Below are positions 43,480-52,470 of a stretch of DNA of 64,000 nucleotides, piece by piece. The notes under the pieces were generated by a model, which ran no database searches, was not told the origin of the DNA, and worked only from the letters and a program-made list of their open reading frames with translations. Position 1 is the first letter of the stretch. Every line of letters starts with the position of its first letter. A program made the position numbers and the translations under genes. This stretch comes from Ideonella paludis (lineage in GTDB: Bacteria; Pseudomonadota; Gammaproteobacteria; Burkholderiales; Burkholderiaceae_C), in contig NZ_JAGQDG010000003.1 in the NCBI RefSeq assembly GCF_018069865.1, positions 434,001 through 498,000 on the forward strand, given 5' to 3'.

Positions 43480-45321
43480 ATGAAGCTGACTTCGCTCTCT
43501 TTGGCGGTCGCCACCTTGACCGTGTCGCTGATGTCTGCCGGCAGCACGCTGGCTGCAGACGCCACCCCTGCGGCCTCCCGCACCGTCATCACCCAAGCGG
43601 ACCAACTCCCGCGCCGCACCGTCACCTTGCCCAAGCTGCCCAGCGAACTGCTGGCGGTGCCTTTGGCCGAACTGCAGGCCATTGCCGCCCCGGTCGAGAA
43701 AAACCTGCTGGCCGACCTGCAGCGCTATGACATTCAAGATCCCGCGACCCAGCGTGAGTACTACGCCGCCTTGGCCGCGATGGCCCAATTGCGGGGCGAC
43801 TGGGCGGCCGTGCCGCAGTGGACGGCCAAGGGCCGAGCCCTGCAAGAAAAGGCCGGTGGCAAGCTGACCAGCGGCCTGCTCACAGACTTGTTGTCGCAGC
43901 AGCGCGCCGAGGGCCGCGACGCGGCCTGGCTGCAAGCCGAAGTTCAACGCCGCTATGGCGCCTTGCCTTGGGCCGACGTGCAAGCCGTGGTCAAGGCCAA
44001 CAAGGGCGGCATTGAGACCTTCAATCCTGAACTCATCAAAGGTGCGTTCCAATCCCAAGTGGATGCCGTGGCCAAGAACGGGCAGATGACCATCCCCGAA
44101 GGCTTGGTCACCGCCATCGTCAACTCACGCATGCAATTGGAATTGCTGGCTGCGAATAAGCAAGCGGTGGTGGCCGGCTTGCAAGCAGTGATCGACGCCC
44201 AGGCACAAGCCGTGGCCAAACCCGACATCTGGACCCCGCGGACCTTTGCCATCCCCGCCACGGCCCCAGCGCAGCCGGTTGTCGTGGGCATCTGGGATTC
44301 GGGCGTGGACCTCGCCCTCTTCAAGACAGCAGCCGCCAAGGGCATGGCCTTTGATGACGACGCCAAGCCCTCACCCCATTTGCTGCGCCCCCTGGGAGAA
44401 GCCCAGGGCCGCTGGCCTGAGCTGCGGGCGGTGATCAAGGGCGCGATGGACCAACGCGCGGCCTTGGACACGCCGGAGTCGCGTGCCTTCCGCGCCAAGA
44501 TGGCGGGGCTCAAGGCCGATCAGGTGAAGGCCTTTTCTGAGGACGCTTCGCTGGCCGGCCTGTATGTGCACGGCACGCATGTGGCCGGCATCGCGGTGGA
44601 CGGCAACCCCTTTGCGCAGGTCTATGCCGCCACCATGCTGTGGAGCCACTTGAACGAGCCCTTCAAGCCCAACGAGGATCGCTCCAAGGCCACGGCCGCC
44701 GCTTACACCGCCATGGTGCAAGGCTTCAAGAAAGCCGGCGTCAAAGTGGTGAACATGAGCTGGCGCTATGGCCCCAGTGCGTATGAATCCGCGATGGCCT
44801 ATCACAACATGGGTGGTAGCCCCGAGGCCCGCAAGCAAGAGGCGCAGCGGCTCTTCAAGATCGAGAGAGACGCGCTGCATCAGGCGATTGCAGGGGCTCC
44901 TGAGATCTTCTTTGTGGCCGGGTCAGGCAATGAAGACAACAGCGCGGACTTCGAGGAGTACATCCCCGCAGGCTTCTCGCTCCCCAACTTGATCACGGTG
45001 GGCGCGGTGGACAAGGCCGGGACGGAGACCAGCTTTTCCACCTTCGGCAAGACCGTGGCCGTGCATGCCAATGGTTTTGAAGTCGAGGCTCCGGTGCCCG
45101 GCGGCGTGCGCATGAAGCTCAGCGGCACCAGCATGGCCAGCCCGCAGGTGGCCAACTTGGCCGCCAAGCTGCTGGCGCTCAAGCCGGGCCTCACGCCGGT
45201 GCAGCTCAAGACGGCCATCCTGGACGGCGCCGAGCGCCAAGCCGGGGCGGACGGCAAGCCCGGGCGGGTCAACCTGATCAACCCACGCAAGAGCGCGGCC
45301 TTGGTGGGTATCGCCCTCTAA
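43480..45321 (+). CDS. Secreted subtilisin-like serine protease (S8)
   Basis: 613 residues; signal peptide ends near TLA-AD. The catalytic Asp273 (GIWDSGVD), His367 (HGTHVAGIA) and Ser551 (SGTSMASPQ) are present, as is the oxyanion Asn region (VAGSGNEDN). Oddities: about 245 residues precede the catalytic domain, with helical character and no typical I9 propeptide motif, and Asp and His are 94 residues apart, far more than the roughly 30-40 in subtilisins, so a large insertion is present. Divergent from mrtJ across 224 bases. Substrate unknown. Confidence 0.9.
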   Translation: MKLTSLSLAVATLTVSLMSAGSTLAADATPAASRTVITQADQLPRRTVTLPKLPSELLAVPLAELQAIAAPVEKNLLADLQRYDIQDPATQREYYAALAAMAQLRGDWAAVPQWTAKGRALQEKAGGKLTSGLLTDLLSQQRAEGRDAAWLQAEVQRRYGALPWADVQAVVKANKGGIETFNPELIKGAFQSQVDAVAKNGQMTIPEGLVTAIVNSRMQLELLAANKQAVVAGLQAVIDAQAQAVAKPDIWTPRTFAIPATAPAQPVVVGIWDSGVDLALFKTAAAKGMAFDDDAKPSPHLLRPLGEAQGRWPELRAVIKGAMDQRAALDTPESRAFRAKMAGLKADQVKAFSEDASLAGLYVHGTHVAGIAVDGNPFAQVYAATMLWSHLNEPFKPNEDRSKATAAAYTAMVQGFKKAGVKVVNMSWRYGPSAYESAMAYHNMGGSPEARKQEAQRLFKIERDALHQAIAGAPEIFFVAGSGNEDNSADFEEYIPAGFSLPNLITVGAVDKAGTETSFSTFGKTVAVHANGFEVEAPVPGGVRMKLSGTSMASPQVANLAAKLLALKPGLTPVQLKTAILDGAERQAGADGKPGRVNLINPRKSAALVGIAL

Positions 45322-45324
45322 GCC

Positions 45325-46803
45325 TTAACGCAGGGCCACCGTCTGCTTGCGCCAGGCGGGCTCGGCCCAGCGCTTGAAGCCGCTCAACAACTCTGGCGTA
45401 CTCGCCTGTTTGTCGATGTTGAGCGTGTCTTGCAGCGCGACTTCAAAGCGGCGCGTGAAGCGGCCCTCCGTGCGGCTTTCACGCGCCAGCAGCAGCTTGG
45501 GCTCGGCCTCGGGCACCCAGCCGGCGAACTCGACATAGCCGATGTCGCTGCCCAGCACATTGCCGCTGGCCGGCGGCAACACCTCCACGACCCAGCCGCT
45601 GTCGGTCTTCTTCATCAGCCACAGCTCACGCCAGGCGGGCAGGGGCTGCACAGCCAGGGCCACGGCATCGCCGCGCACATTGACCTTGGCCGAGGCCAGC
45701 CACGGCACGCCCCAGGTGCAGCGCTTCAAGAGCGGTGCTTGCGGGCCATGCTGGGCATCCACCAGCAGCACACAGGTTTGGCCGGGCTCACCGGCCTGGG
45801 TCATCAGGCTGGGCCTGGCCGACAGGGTTGGCGCGGTGACCGCCGCTTCGGCCGCCCAGCGTGAAGCGCCGACGCGGATCGCCGCTTCTTTGTAGGCGGC
45901 TTGGTCGTCTTCACTTAACTCAGTCTTGAGGATGGCGGCCAGCTCGTGCACCGCTCGCTGGCCCGCCGGCTGCGCGGCCTGCCCCCTGCGCGCTTGCGAG
46001 TGGGCCAGTTCGGCCCAAACCCCGGCGCGGCGCAGGCGCAGTTGGTTGCGCATCTGCTCGGGCAGGGCGGTCCACTCGCTCGCGTTCAGGCTGTCCAGCA
46101 GCGCGGCACGGCGCTGGGTGTGGCCCTCGCGCTCGCTCAGGGTCAAGGTGGGCGCCACGCAGTCATGGCGCGTCAGGCCGAGCAGGGCGCGGCCTTTGTG
46201 CTCCGGCGTGGCTTGCGGGTGGGCCAGCAAGCGTTGGTAGGCCTCGCCGTCGTAGCACAGGCGCACGCTGCCGTCTTGCTCAATGCTCTGGAAGTTGACG
46301 CCGTAAGCGCGCACGCCGTCCAAATGGCCAGACAGCCGTGCGTCCACGCCCCCGGTGGGCGCGGCCGTCACTCCGGCCTGAGCCAAAGCCACGGCATTGC
46401 GGCTGGAGGCCCGCTGGGCCAGGCGCTCGGCCATTTGGCCCACGGCCTCCAAGGCTTCGGGGTTGAGTTGGGCGGCGGGCACGGCCCTGAGGTAAGCGGC
46501 GGCGTAGCCAATGCCCAGGCTTTCGGTGCCCGGTGTGTCGCGCACAAAGCGCAGCACGGACAGCAACTCTTGCGCCCTGGCCGCATCGGTGCTGATGGGG
46601 CGCACTTGCGTGGCCCGGATATAGCCCGGCCGCTCACGGCGGTGGTCCCACACCTGCAGCCAGCCCAGGCGCTCGCCGCGCACCTCCAGCGCATCACCGG
46701 GCCAGAGCTGGGCTTGGGTGGGCGCGTTGTCGTTGGCGGCGGCGCGCAGGGGCGCCGCGTCTTGGGTGACCAGGGCCAGGCTGAGAGCTGCGGCGGCGAT
46801 CAT
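45325..46803 (-). CDS. Uncharacterised exported protein with SH3-like N-terminus
   Basis: 492 residues, not recognised. A short signal peptide (MIAAAALSLALVTQ) is followed by a bacterial SH3-like module at about residues 30-70 (GDALEVRGERLGWLQVW and PGYIRATQVRPI). The middle is helical and Ala/Leu-rich, and the C-terminal half (from about 330) has beta-strand character with scattered Trp. It overlaps the stop of the upstream SPFH gene by four bases, so the two are co-translated. A periplasmic partner of the SPFH complex is the simplest guess. Confidence 0.6.
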   Translation of the reverse strand: MIAAAALSLALVTQDAAPLRAAANDNAPTQAQLWPGDALEVRGERLGWLQVWDHRRERPGYIRATQVRPISTDAARAQELLSVLRFVRDTPGTESLGIGYAAAYLRAVPAAQLNPEALEAVGQMAERLAQRASSRNAVALAQAGVTAAPTGGVDARLSGHLDGVRAYGVNFQSIEQDGSVRLCYDGEAYQRLLAHPQATPEHKGRALLGLTRHDCVAPTLTLSEREGHTQRRAALLDSLNASEWTALPEQMRNQLRLRRAGVWAELAHSQARRGQAAQPAGQRAVHELAAILKTELSEDDQAAYKEAAIRVGASRWAAEAAVTAPTLSARPSLMTQAGEPGQTCVLLVDAQHGPQAPLLKRCTWGVPWLASAKVNVRGDAVALAVQPLPAWRELWLMKKTDSGWVVEVLPPASGNVLGSDIGYVEFAGWVPEAEPKLLLARESRTEGRFTRRFEVALQDTLNIDKQASTPELLSGFKRWAEPAWRKQTVALR

Positions 46804-48089
46804 TGCTCGGCTCCTTCTGGGGCAGCGCTGTCGTCGGCGGCTGGGGTGGCGCGCGCGGTCTTTTGCATGCCGCCAATCAGCGCGGCGCCCAGGAAATCGC
46901 CGTTGCTGGGCGGCGGCGCGATGATGACTTGGATCTTGTCGCTGAGCTTGTCAGCCATGGTCTTTTGGATCAGCAGCGGGTGGCGGGTGACCAAGGCGCC
47001 TTCGCGGGCCATTTGCTCGGCGTTGGCTTGGCCGACTTTGGCCAGGCGGTAGGCTTCGGCGTCGGCCAGCTTTTGGCGCGAGTCGGCCTCGCCCTGGGAC
47101 TCAATGCGGCGCGCTTGGGCCGAGCCCTCGGCGCTGCGGATGCGGGCGACCTTCTCGGCCTCTGCTTCGAGTTGGCGCTGCTCGATCTGCTTTTGCTTGA
47201 AGGGCAGCACATGCTTCATGGCTTCTTCTTGGGCTTTGGCAGCGATCACCTGTTCCCGTGCGGCGGCTTCGGCATCGGTCTCACGGCGCACCTTTTCGGC
47301 CTGGGCTTCCAGCTCGGTCTGCTTGACCTGCTTTTCCTTCAGCTCCAGCGTGTAGCGCATCTTCTCGCTGGAGAGTTCTTCCGAGAGCAGTTGGTCCATG
47401 CCACGGCGGTAGTCGGCCGGCAAGTCCACCTTGCCAATCTGCACACTGCGCAGCAGCAGGCCATCGGCCGCCAGCTTGGGCCGCAGCTCGGCCTCGATCT
47501 GCTGCTGGATGTCGGCCCGCTTGCTGGAGAAGATTTCACGCACGGTGTAGCGCGCCATGGTCTTGTAGACCACGCCTTGCACGGCGGGCTGCACGATGTC
47601 TTGACCGATGTCGGCGGGCAGGTTGCGGGCGCTGCTGGAGAGCTTGGCCGGGTCCACCGCCCAGCGCACGCTCAAATCCACGCCCAGCGACAGCCCTTCC
47701 ACCGACTGAAAGGGCGAAGGCCCGGTGGCGCTGGCGCTGTCGGTGGGGCGATAGAGCTGGTCGCGCAGCGGCAGGCGGCGCAGCTGATGCAGGCCGGGCA
47801 GTACCACGACGCTGCCCTCCCGGAACTCGGTGCTGCCTCCGGTCAGCAGGTTGTTGCGCAGGCCTGCCTCACCGGCCGCCACGGTGCTCAGCGGCGGGTG
47901 ATTGACCAGAGCCCAGCCCAGGGCGCCAACACCGGCCAGCAGCAGGAGGCCGCGCCGTGCGCCCAAGAGGCCTGAGGCCAGCCCGCCAGTGGCTTGGCCC
48001 AAGGCATTGGCGCTGCCGCTCACCGCGCGGCGAGCGGCCTGGGCCAGGCGGGAGAGGCGTGAGTTCGGGGTGTCGGGGGCGGTGTCCAT
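46800..48089 (-). CDS. SPFH/Band 7 domain membrane protein (prohibitin-like)
   Basis: 429 residues. One transmembrane segment at about residues 46-62, then a Band 7 domain (VVAAGEAGL-like start to about residue 250, including DLSVRWAVDPAKL and YTVREIFSSKR). A long charged coiled coil follows (about 245-360, Glu/Lys/Arg/Ala-rich), then a hydrophobic LGAALIGGM near the end. Such proteins form large ring cages at the inner membrane (HflK/C, prohibitins, flotillins). It is not an HflK/HflC pair because no sister SPFH gene is adjacent; instead it is coupled to the SH3-like exported protein. Confidence 0.85.
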   Translation of the reverse strand: MDTAPDTPNSRLSRLAQAARRAVSGSANALGQATGGLASGLLGARRGLLLLAGVGALGWALVNHPPLSTVAAGEAGLRNNLLTGGSTEFREGSVVVLPGLHQLRRLPLRDQLYRPTDSASATGPSPFQSVEGLSLGVDLSVRWAVDPAKLSSSARNLPADIGQDIVQPAVQGVVYKTMARYTVREIFSSKRADIQQQIEAELRPKLAADGLLLRSVQIGKVDLPADYRRGMDQLLSEELSSEKMRYTLELKEKQVKQTELEAQAEKVRRETDAEAAAREQVIAAKAQEEAMKHVLPFKQKQIEQRQLEAEAEKVARIRSAEGSAQARRIESQGEADSRQKLADAEAYRLAKVGQANAEQMAREGALVTRHPLLIQKTMADKLSDKIQVIIAPPPSNGDFLGAALIGGMQKTARATPAADDSAAPEGAEQ

Positions 48090-48259
48090 CGTGTGCTCCT
48101 TGAGCGAGTGGGGTTGCGATGGAGATCATTCTTCGCAAAGGCCCCGGAGCAAAAAAGCGTGGGGCAGGGAGGCTTTGCTCCCGTTTGGCCGCGGCTTTCT
48201 TCCGGGCCCGGAAGAAATCCTCACAGCCCCATCCGCCACTCCTCCTGATAATGGGGTGC

Positions 48260-48961
48260 ATGACCCTGATTGCTGTGATCGAAGACGATGCACCCACCAG
48301 CCAGCAGTTGCGCGGCTGGATTGCAGCCGCCCGCCCCGACGCCCAGGTCCACGCCTGGTTCAACCGCGACGAGGCCGAGGCCGCGCTGCTGAGAGAGCGC
48401 TATGACTTGGTGCTCATGGACATCGAGCTGGGCCGGGAGCGCAATGCGGGCGTGGCCCTGATCAACACCTTGAACAAGCACCGACCGGGCACGCCGGTGC
48501 TGGTGGTCTCGGCCATGCCGGCGGCCATCTACCGCAGCATCATGAAGGCGCTGGACGCCTGGGACTATCTGCAAAAGACGACCTTTGAAGAAGCCGACTT
48601 CATCGAGACCCTGCTCGACATCCTGCGCGCCACCAAAGACCGCAGCCCTGCTGCGAGCGCGCCGGCCACGGCTGCTGCGCCCGAGCTGGTGCTGGACCCG
48701 CTGCGCCAGGGCAGTGCGCTGTGGCGCGGGCAGCGCATCAACCTGCCGCTGACAGCCCAGCGCATCTTGGCCGCCTTGGTGCAACGCAAAGGTGAGGTGG
48801 TGAGCTACGAAGAGCTCTACCAGGTGGTCAAGAGCGGGCGCAACCGCGACAACATCCGCAAGCACGTCAGCACCATTCGCGACGCCTTTCGAGAGCTGGA
48901 CGAGGGCTTTGAGGCCATCGAGAACATCCCCATGCGCGGCTTTCGCTGGAGCGGGCCGTGA
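48260..48961 (+). CDS. Two-component response regulator, OmpR-like
   Basis: 233 residues from MTLIAVIEDDAP; a start at 48251 is also possible, and longer frames run through non-coding sequence. Receiver domain with acidic pair EDD and phosphoacceptor Asp54 (LVLMDIEL). The C-terminal winged helix (LPLTAQRILAALVQRKGEVV, then IRKHVSTIRDAF) is of the Trans_reg_C type. It overlaps the kinase gene by four bases (GTGA), so the pair is cognate. The usual Lys of the receiver is in YLQKTTF. Confidence 0.9.
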   Translation: MTLIAVIEDDAPTSQQLRGWIAAARPDAQVHAWFNRDEAEAALLRERYDLVLMDIELGRERNAGVALINTLNKHRPGTPVLVVSAMPAAIYRSIMKALDAWDYLQKTTFEEADFIETLLDILRATKDRSPAASAPATAAAPELVLDPLRQGSALWRGQRINLPLTAQRILAALVQRKGEVVSYEELYQVVKSGRNRDNIRKHVSTIRDAFRELDEGFEAIENIPMRGFRWSGP

Positions 48962-51132
48962 GCGAGACGGGCCGCACCGCGGTCTCTGCCGGGGCGGCCT
49001 CGCTGTGGACGCGCGGCAGCCAATTGCTGCTGCCCGCCCGCATTCCGCTGCGCCTGCGGGTGTTCTTTCGCGGTGCGTTTGCCCTGCTGGCGCTGGCCAC
49101 ACTCGGCTTGGCGCTGTCGGTATTGATCGAAGAAAAGATCCAGGGCCTACAAAGCTATACCCAGGGTTTTGCCAAGACCCTGGGCCAGATCAGCGACCGG
49201 CTGCGCCACCCCACGGGCCAGTTGGCCCTGCTCAACCCGAGCATGGCGCCCCAGCCCGGCGTGGGGCTGCGGCCGGTGGTCTTGCCCTTCTCCGCCATCG
49301 ACTTTGACGACCGCGCCAAGGTGCAGCAGGCGGTGGAGATGGCCGGCTGTGGCGTGCGCTACGCCTTGCCCGGCGGCCAAGAGGCCCAGTTGTGTGTGGC
49401 CATTGGCAGCAGCCCGTTGGCGGGGGGCTTCATCTACGCCGTGGGCAGCGTGCCCAGCCCGGCCCTGGTGGCGCGGCGGGTGGGGGAGCGTGACCTGAGC
49501 GCTGCGCATCGCGTGCGGGTGACCCTGCAAATGCGCGGTCAAACCTCTCGTTGGATGGCCCCCTTTGAGGCGGGGCTCGAGCCCTTGGCCGCGGGCAGCA
49601 GCTTGGCCCAGCGCGGCCGGCTGACCGGCTTTGTGGAGGGTGAGGACGGCCAGACGGCCGACAAGCCAGTGCGGGACTTTCGCGGCTGGCTTTGGCGCGA
49701 TCTGCGCTGTTTAGGGCCGGTGCCCTCTGCGGCGGCCAGCGCTGCAGAGCCCGAGGACTGCCTGCGTCAAGCCTTCTTCTCGGTGCGTTTGCCAGTGGAG
49801 GTGTTCCGGGACGATCTGCATCTGCGCCGCGCCCAGGTGGTGTGGCCGCCGGCGGACCTGGACCGCATGCTGCTGCGCGTGCAGGTGCTGCCGCCGGGGG
49901 CCGACAGTGCGCCTTTGTTCGACAGCGCCCAGGGCGAGCCGACGGCGCCGTTTTCACTGCAGGCCCTGCAAGCCTTGTTGCTGCCGGGTGAGACGCTGAA
50001 CATCCGCAGCGCCAGCGGCGCACAAGTGGCCGAGCTGAGTGGTCAGGTCGACAAAGAACCCAGCGCCCCGCTGATGGATGCCTTGATACGCCGCTTGCCG
50101 GTGGATGGCTATGACACGCCCTTGGTGGCGCGCGAGACCATCCGCACCAGCCTGGGCACTTATGAGCTGACATTGACGGGCGATGTGCGCAGCGTCAACC
50201 GCCAGCTCAGCGTGGTGGCCACGCGGGTGGCCTGGTTTGTGGGGGCGATGCTGCTGGCGGTGTTGTTGACCTGGTTGGCCATCGAGCTGCGCATCATCCG
50301 GCGCATCACGGTGCTGACGCAGCGCGCGGCCCGGGTGTCGCAAGAGGTCAAGGGCCCGGCCAGTGCCGTCACGCTGGACGTGGCCGACCTGCGCGGCGCG
50401 GATGAGCTGGGCCTGTTGGCGGGCACCTTGGGTGACCTGATGCAGCGCGTGAATGACGATGTGCGGCGCGAGCACCTACGCGTGCAGCAAGAGAAAGACC
50501 AGTGGCATGCGGTGGGGCACGAGATCATGTCGCCCTTGCAATCGTTGATGGCCCTGCATGGCAGCGCTGAGGACCCCAGCCATCGCTACATCCAGCGCAT
50601 GCAGCAGGCCATCAAAGTGCTTTACGGCCAGGCCTCGCCCACCGAGGCCTTTGAAGCCACCACACTGGGTGTGCAGGCCTTGGACATCGCCGCCTTTTTG
50701 CGGCAAGTGGCCCAGAACGCCCCCCATGCGGGCATTGAGCAGGTGGTGTTGGAGGCGCCGGCGTCGGACACGCCACTGCGCGTGCGGGCCGACGAATATG
50801 CCCTGGAAGATGTGGTGACCCATGTGCTGAGCAATGCCGATCGCTATCGCACGCCGGGCTCGCCCATCGAGCTGCGCCTGATGGCCACCGAACAAGGCGT
50901 GGAGGTGCAGGTTCACAACCAGGGCCCCCAGGTGCCGGCTGAGTTGCTGGAGCGGGTGTTTGACTACGGCGTGTCGGACGAGGCCCCCTTGCTCGGCGAC
51001 ACCCGAGAGGGCAGTCACCGTGGACAGGGCTTGTTTGTGGCCCGCACCTATATGGCCAAGATGGGCGGCACCATCCGTTTGGACAACACACCCGGGGGGG
51101 TGACGGTGCGCTTGAGCCTGTTGGGGGCTTAA
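48958..51132 (+). CDS. Sensor histidine kinase with large periplasmic domain
   Basis: 724 residues from a GTG overlapping the regulator stop. Two membrane segments (about residues 35-57 and 422-445) bracket about 360 residues of periplasmic sensor domain with no motif I recognise. A HAMP-like linker, the H box with His521 (VGHEIMSPL), an N box with LSNADRYR and a late G box GQGLFVARTYMAKMGG follow. The first G box has Asn in place of the usual Asp (VHNQGPQVP). The signal is unknown. Co-transcribed with the regulator; a triplicated terminator lies downstream. Confidence 0.9.
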   Translation: MSETGRTAVSAGAASLWTRGSQLLLPARIPLRLRVFFRGAFALLALATLGLALSVLIEEKIQGLQSYTQGFAKTLGQISDRLRHPTGQLALLNPSMAPQPGVGLRPVVLPFSAIDFDDRAKVQQAVEMAGCGVRYALPGGQEAQLCVAIGSSPLAGGFIYAVGSVPSPALVARRVGERDLSAAHRVRVTLQMRGQTSRWMAPFEAGLEPLAAGSSLAQRGRLTGFVEGEDGQTADKPVRDFRGWLWRDLRCLGPVPSAAASAAEPEDCLRQAFFSVRLPVEVFRDDLHLRRAQVVWPPADLDRMLLRVQVLPPGADSAPLFDSAQGEPTAPFSLQALQALLLPGETLNIRSASGAQVAELSGQVDKEPSAPLMDALIRRLPVDGYDTPLVARETIRTSLGTYELTLTGDVRSVNRQLSVVATRVAWFVGAMLLAVLLTWLAIELRIIRRITVLTQRAARVSQEVKGPASAVTLDVADLRGADELGLLAGTLGDLMQRVNDDVRREHLRVQQEKDQWHAVGHEIMSPLQSLMALHGSAEDPSHRYIQRMQQAIKVLYGQASPTEAFEATTLGVQALDIAAFLRQVAQNAPHAGIEQVVLEAPASDTPLRVRADEYALEDVVTHVLSNADRYRTPGSPIELRLMATEQGVEVQVHNQGPQVPAELLERVFDYGVSDEAPLLGDTREGSHRGQGLFVARTYMAKMGGTIRLDNTPGGVTVRLSLLGA

Positions 51133-51350
51133 CCACGCTGTAGTGACTTTGTGGCGTGACGGAAGTCCTGGGAAAACCCCGTCCCACGTTTGCAGGGATA
51201 ACCCCCCTCATCTCGTCACATCACCGTCACGAAATGCTTGCACAATGATCTCACTGCGACAAAAACAACCGACCGCACCAATGGGCGGAACCCGGAACCC
51301 GTGACCGGAGTCTCAGTGACCGCTGGCTTTTTAGCTCTGCGGTAAGCCCA

Positions 51351-51380
51351 GGGCCACGTCAGTGGCCCTTTGCTTTTTCT
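51351..51380 (+). terminator. Intrinsic terminator after the sensor kinase gene
   Basis: GGGCCAC/GTGGCCC stem with GTCA loop, then TTTGCTTTTT. First and best copy of a tandem set. Confidence 0.75.
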
Positions 51381-51438
51381 GCCACGTCAGTGGCCCTTTG
51401 CTTTTTCTGCCACGTCAGTGCGCCTTTGCTTTTGGGGG
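51353..51438 (+). repeat. Tandem 28-bp repeat, about three copies of a terminator
   Basis: Units at 51353-51380 and 51381-51408 are identical; a third, from 51409, starts GCCACGTCAGTG and then diverges. Each unit contains the hairpin arms GCCAC/GTGGC and a T-rich tail, so the repeat duplicates a terminator. The minus strand gives no T-tract after the stem, so it acts on + strand transcripts. Confidence 0.85.
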
Positions 51439-51445
51439 CCTGTCT

Positions 51446-52309
51446 TCAGGCCAAGAGCGCAGGGTCCCAAGCGTGCACCGTGTGGGTTTGCTCGCCCAGG
51501 CCCGCCACGCCCAATCGCATCTGATCGCCAGGTTTCAGGTAGACCGGGTTCGGCTTGATGCCCATGCCCACGCCAGGCGGCGTGCCGGTGCTGATCAAGT
51601 CCCCGGGCTGCAGGGTCATGAAGCGGCTCACATAGCTGACGATGTGCGCCACGCTGAACACCATGGTGCGCGTATTGCCGTTTTGCATGCGCTGGCCGTT
51701 CAGCTCCAGCCACAGATCCAGCGCTTGCGGGTCGGGCACTTCGTCGGCCGTCACCAGCCAAGGGCCGACCGGGCCAAAGGTGTCGCAGCCCTTGCCCTTG
51801 TCCCAGGTGCCGCCGCGCTCCAACTGATAAGCCCGCTCCGACACATCGTTGACCACGCAGTAGCCGGCCACATGGGCCAGGGCGTCGGCTTCGCTGACAT
51901 GGCGGGCCGTGCGGCCGATCACCACGCCCAACTCGACCTCCCAGTCGCTGCGGGTGGAGTCAGGGGGCAGCACCGTGGGGTCGGTGGGGCCGCAGAGGCA
52001 GCTGATGGCCTTCATGAAGATCACGGGCTCTGACGGCAAGGGCAGGCCGGCTTCGGCCGCATGGTCGGCATAGTTCAGGCCGATACAGATGAACTTGCCC
52101 AAGCCCGACCACGGCACATCCAGGCGCCCAGGCTTGAGCACCACCGGCAAAGCCTGTGGGTCTAAGGCACGCAGTGCCGTCAAGCCCTCCGCCGAGAGCG
52201 TTTGCGGCGTGATGTCGGCCAGCAAGCCACCCAGGTCGCGCACCTGGCCTTGGGCATCCAACAAAGCCGGGCGTGTGGCCCCCGGCGGTCCGTAGCGGAG
52301 CAGTTTCAT
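51446..52309 (-). CDS. Fumarylacetoacetate hydrolase family protein
   Basis: 287 residues from MKLLRYGPPG. The C-terminal FAH domain shows KFICIGLNYADHAAE, EPVIFMKA, the acidic metal-binding DWEVELGVVIG, DTFGPVGPW and TGTPPGVGMG. Members include ureidoglycolate lyase, acylpyruvases and 2,4-diketo-3-deoxy-fuconate hydrolase; the sequence cannot tell them apart. It stands alone, convergent with the kinase and divergent from a Crp/Fnr regulator. Confidence 0.9.
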   Translation of the reverse strand: MKLLRYGPPGATRPALLDAQGQVRDLGGLLADITPQTLSAEGLTALRALDPQALPVVLKPGRLDVPWSGLGKFICIGLNYADHAAEAGLPLPSEPVIFMKAISCLCGPTDPTVLPPDSTRSDWEVELGVVIGRTARHVSEADALAHVAGYCVVNDVSERAYQLERGGTWDKGKGCDTFGPVGPWLVTADEVPDPQALDLWLELNGQRMQNGNTRTMVFSVAHIVSYVSRFMTLQPGDLISTGTPPGVGMGIKPNPVYLKPGDQMRLGVAGLGEQTHTVHAWDPALLA

Positions 52310-52470
52310 GGACTTGGGTCTGTTAACAGGCCCCAAAGCCTAGCGGATTTGAGGCGGATCGACCTAGTCTCAAAGCGCAGCCTTGGTTGGCGGCGGGCCT
52401 TGATCTGGCGCAACTCGGGCGGCTGGCGGCTCGTGGACAGTCGGCACAACGGCCCCACGCGAGAGATTTC

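Larger units (their letters stand above)
51133..51445. other. Intergenic region with short direct repeats and terminators
   Basis: 313 bases between convergent genes. The first part holds two direct GTGACCG copies (51301-51307, 51316-51322), a doubled CGGAACC just before them, and a small hairpin ACCGC...GCGGT around 51320-51343; the second part is the terminator array below. No coding frame is supported. A structured RNA ending in the first terminator is possible but has no clear promoter. Confidence 0.5.

Noticed and set aside
46803-47975. 390-codon + strand frame opposite the SPFH gene
   Set aside because: Antisense of a coiled-coil gene, Leu/Gly/His-rich and without motifs.
51353-51438. 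CRISPR array
   Set aside because: The 28-bp units are directly adjacent with no spacers and form terminators; no cas genes in the window.
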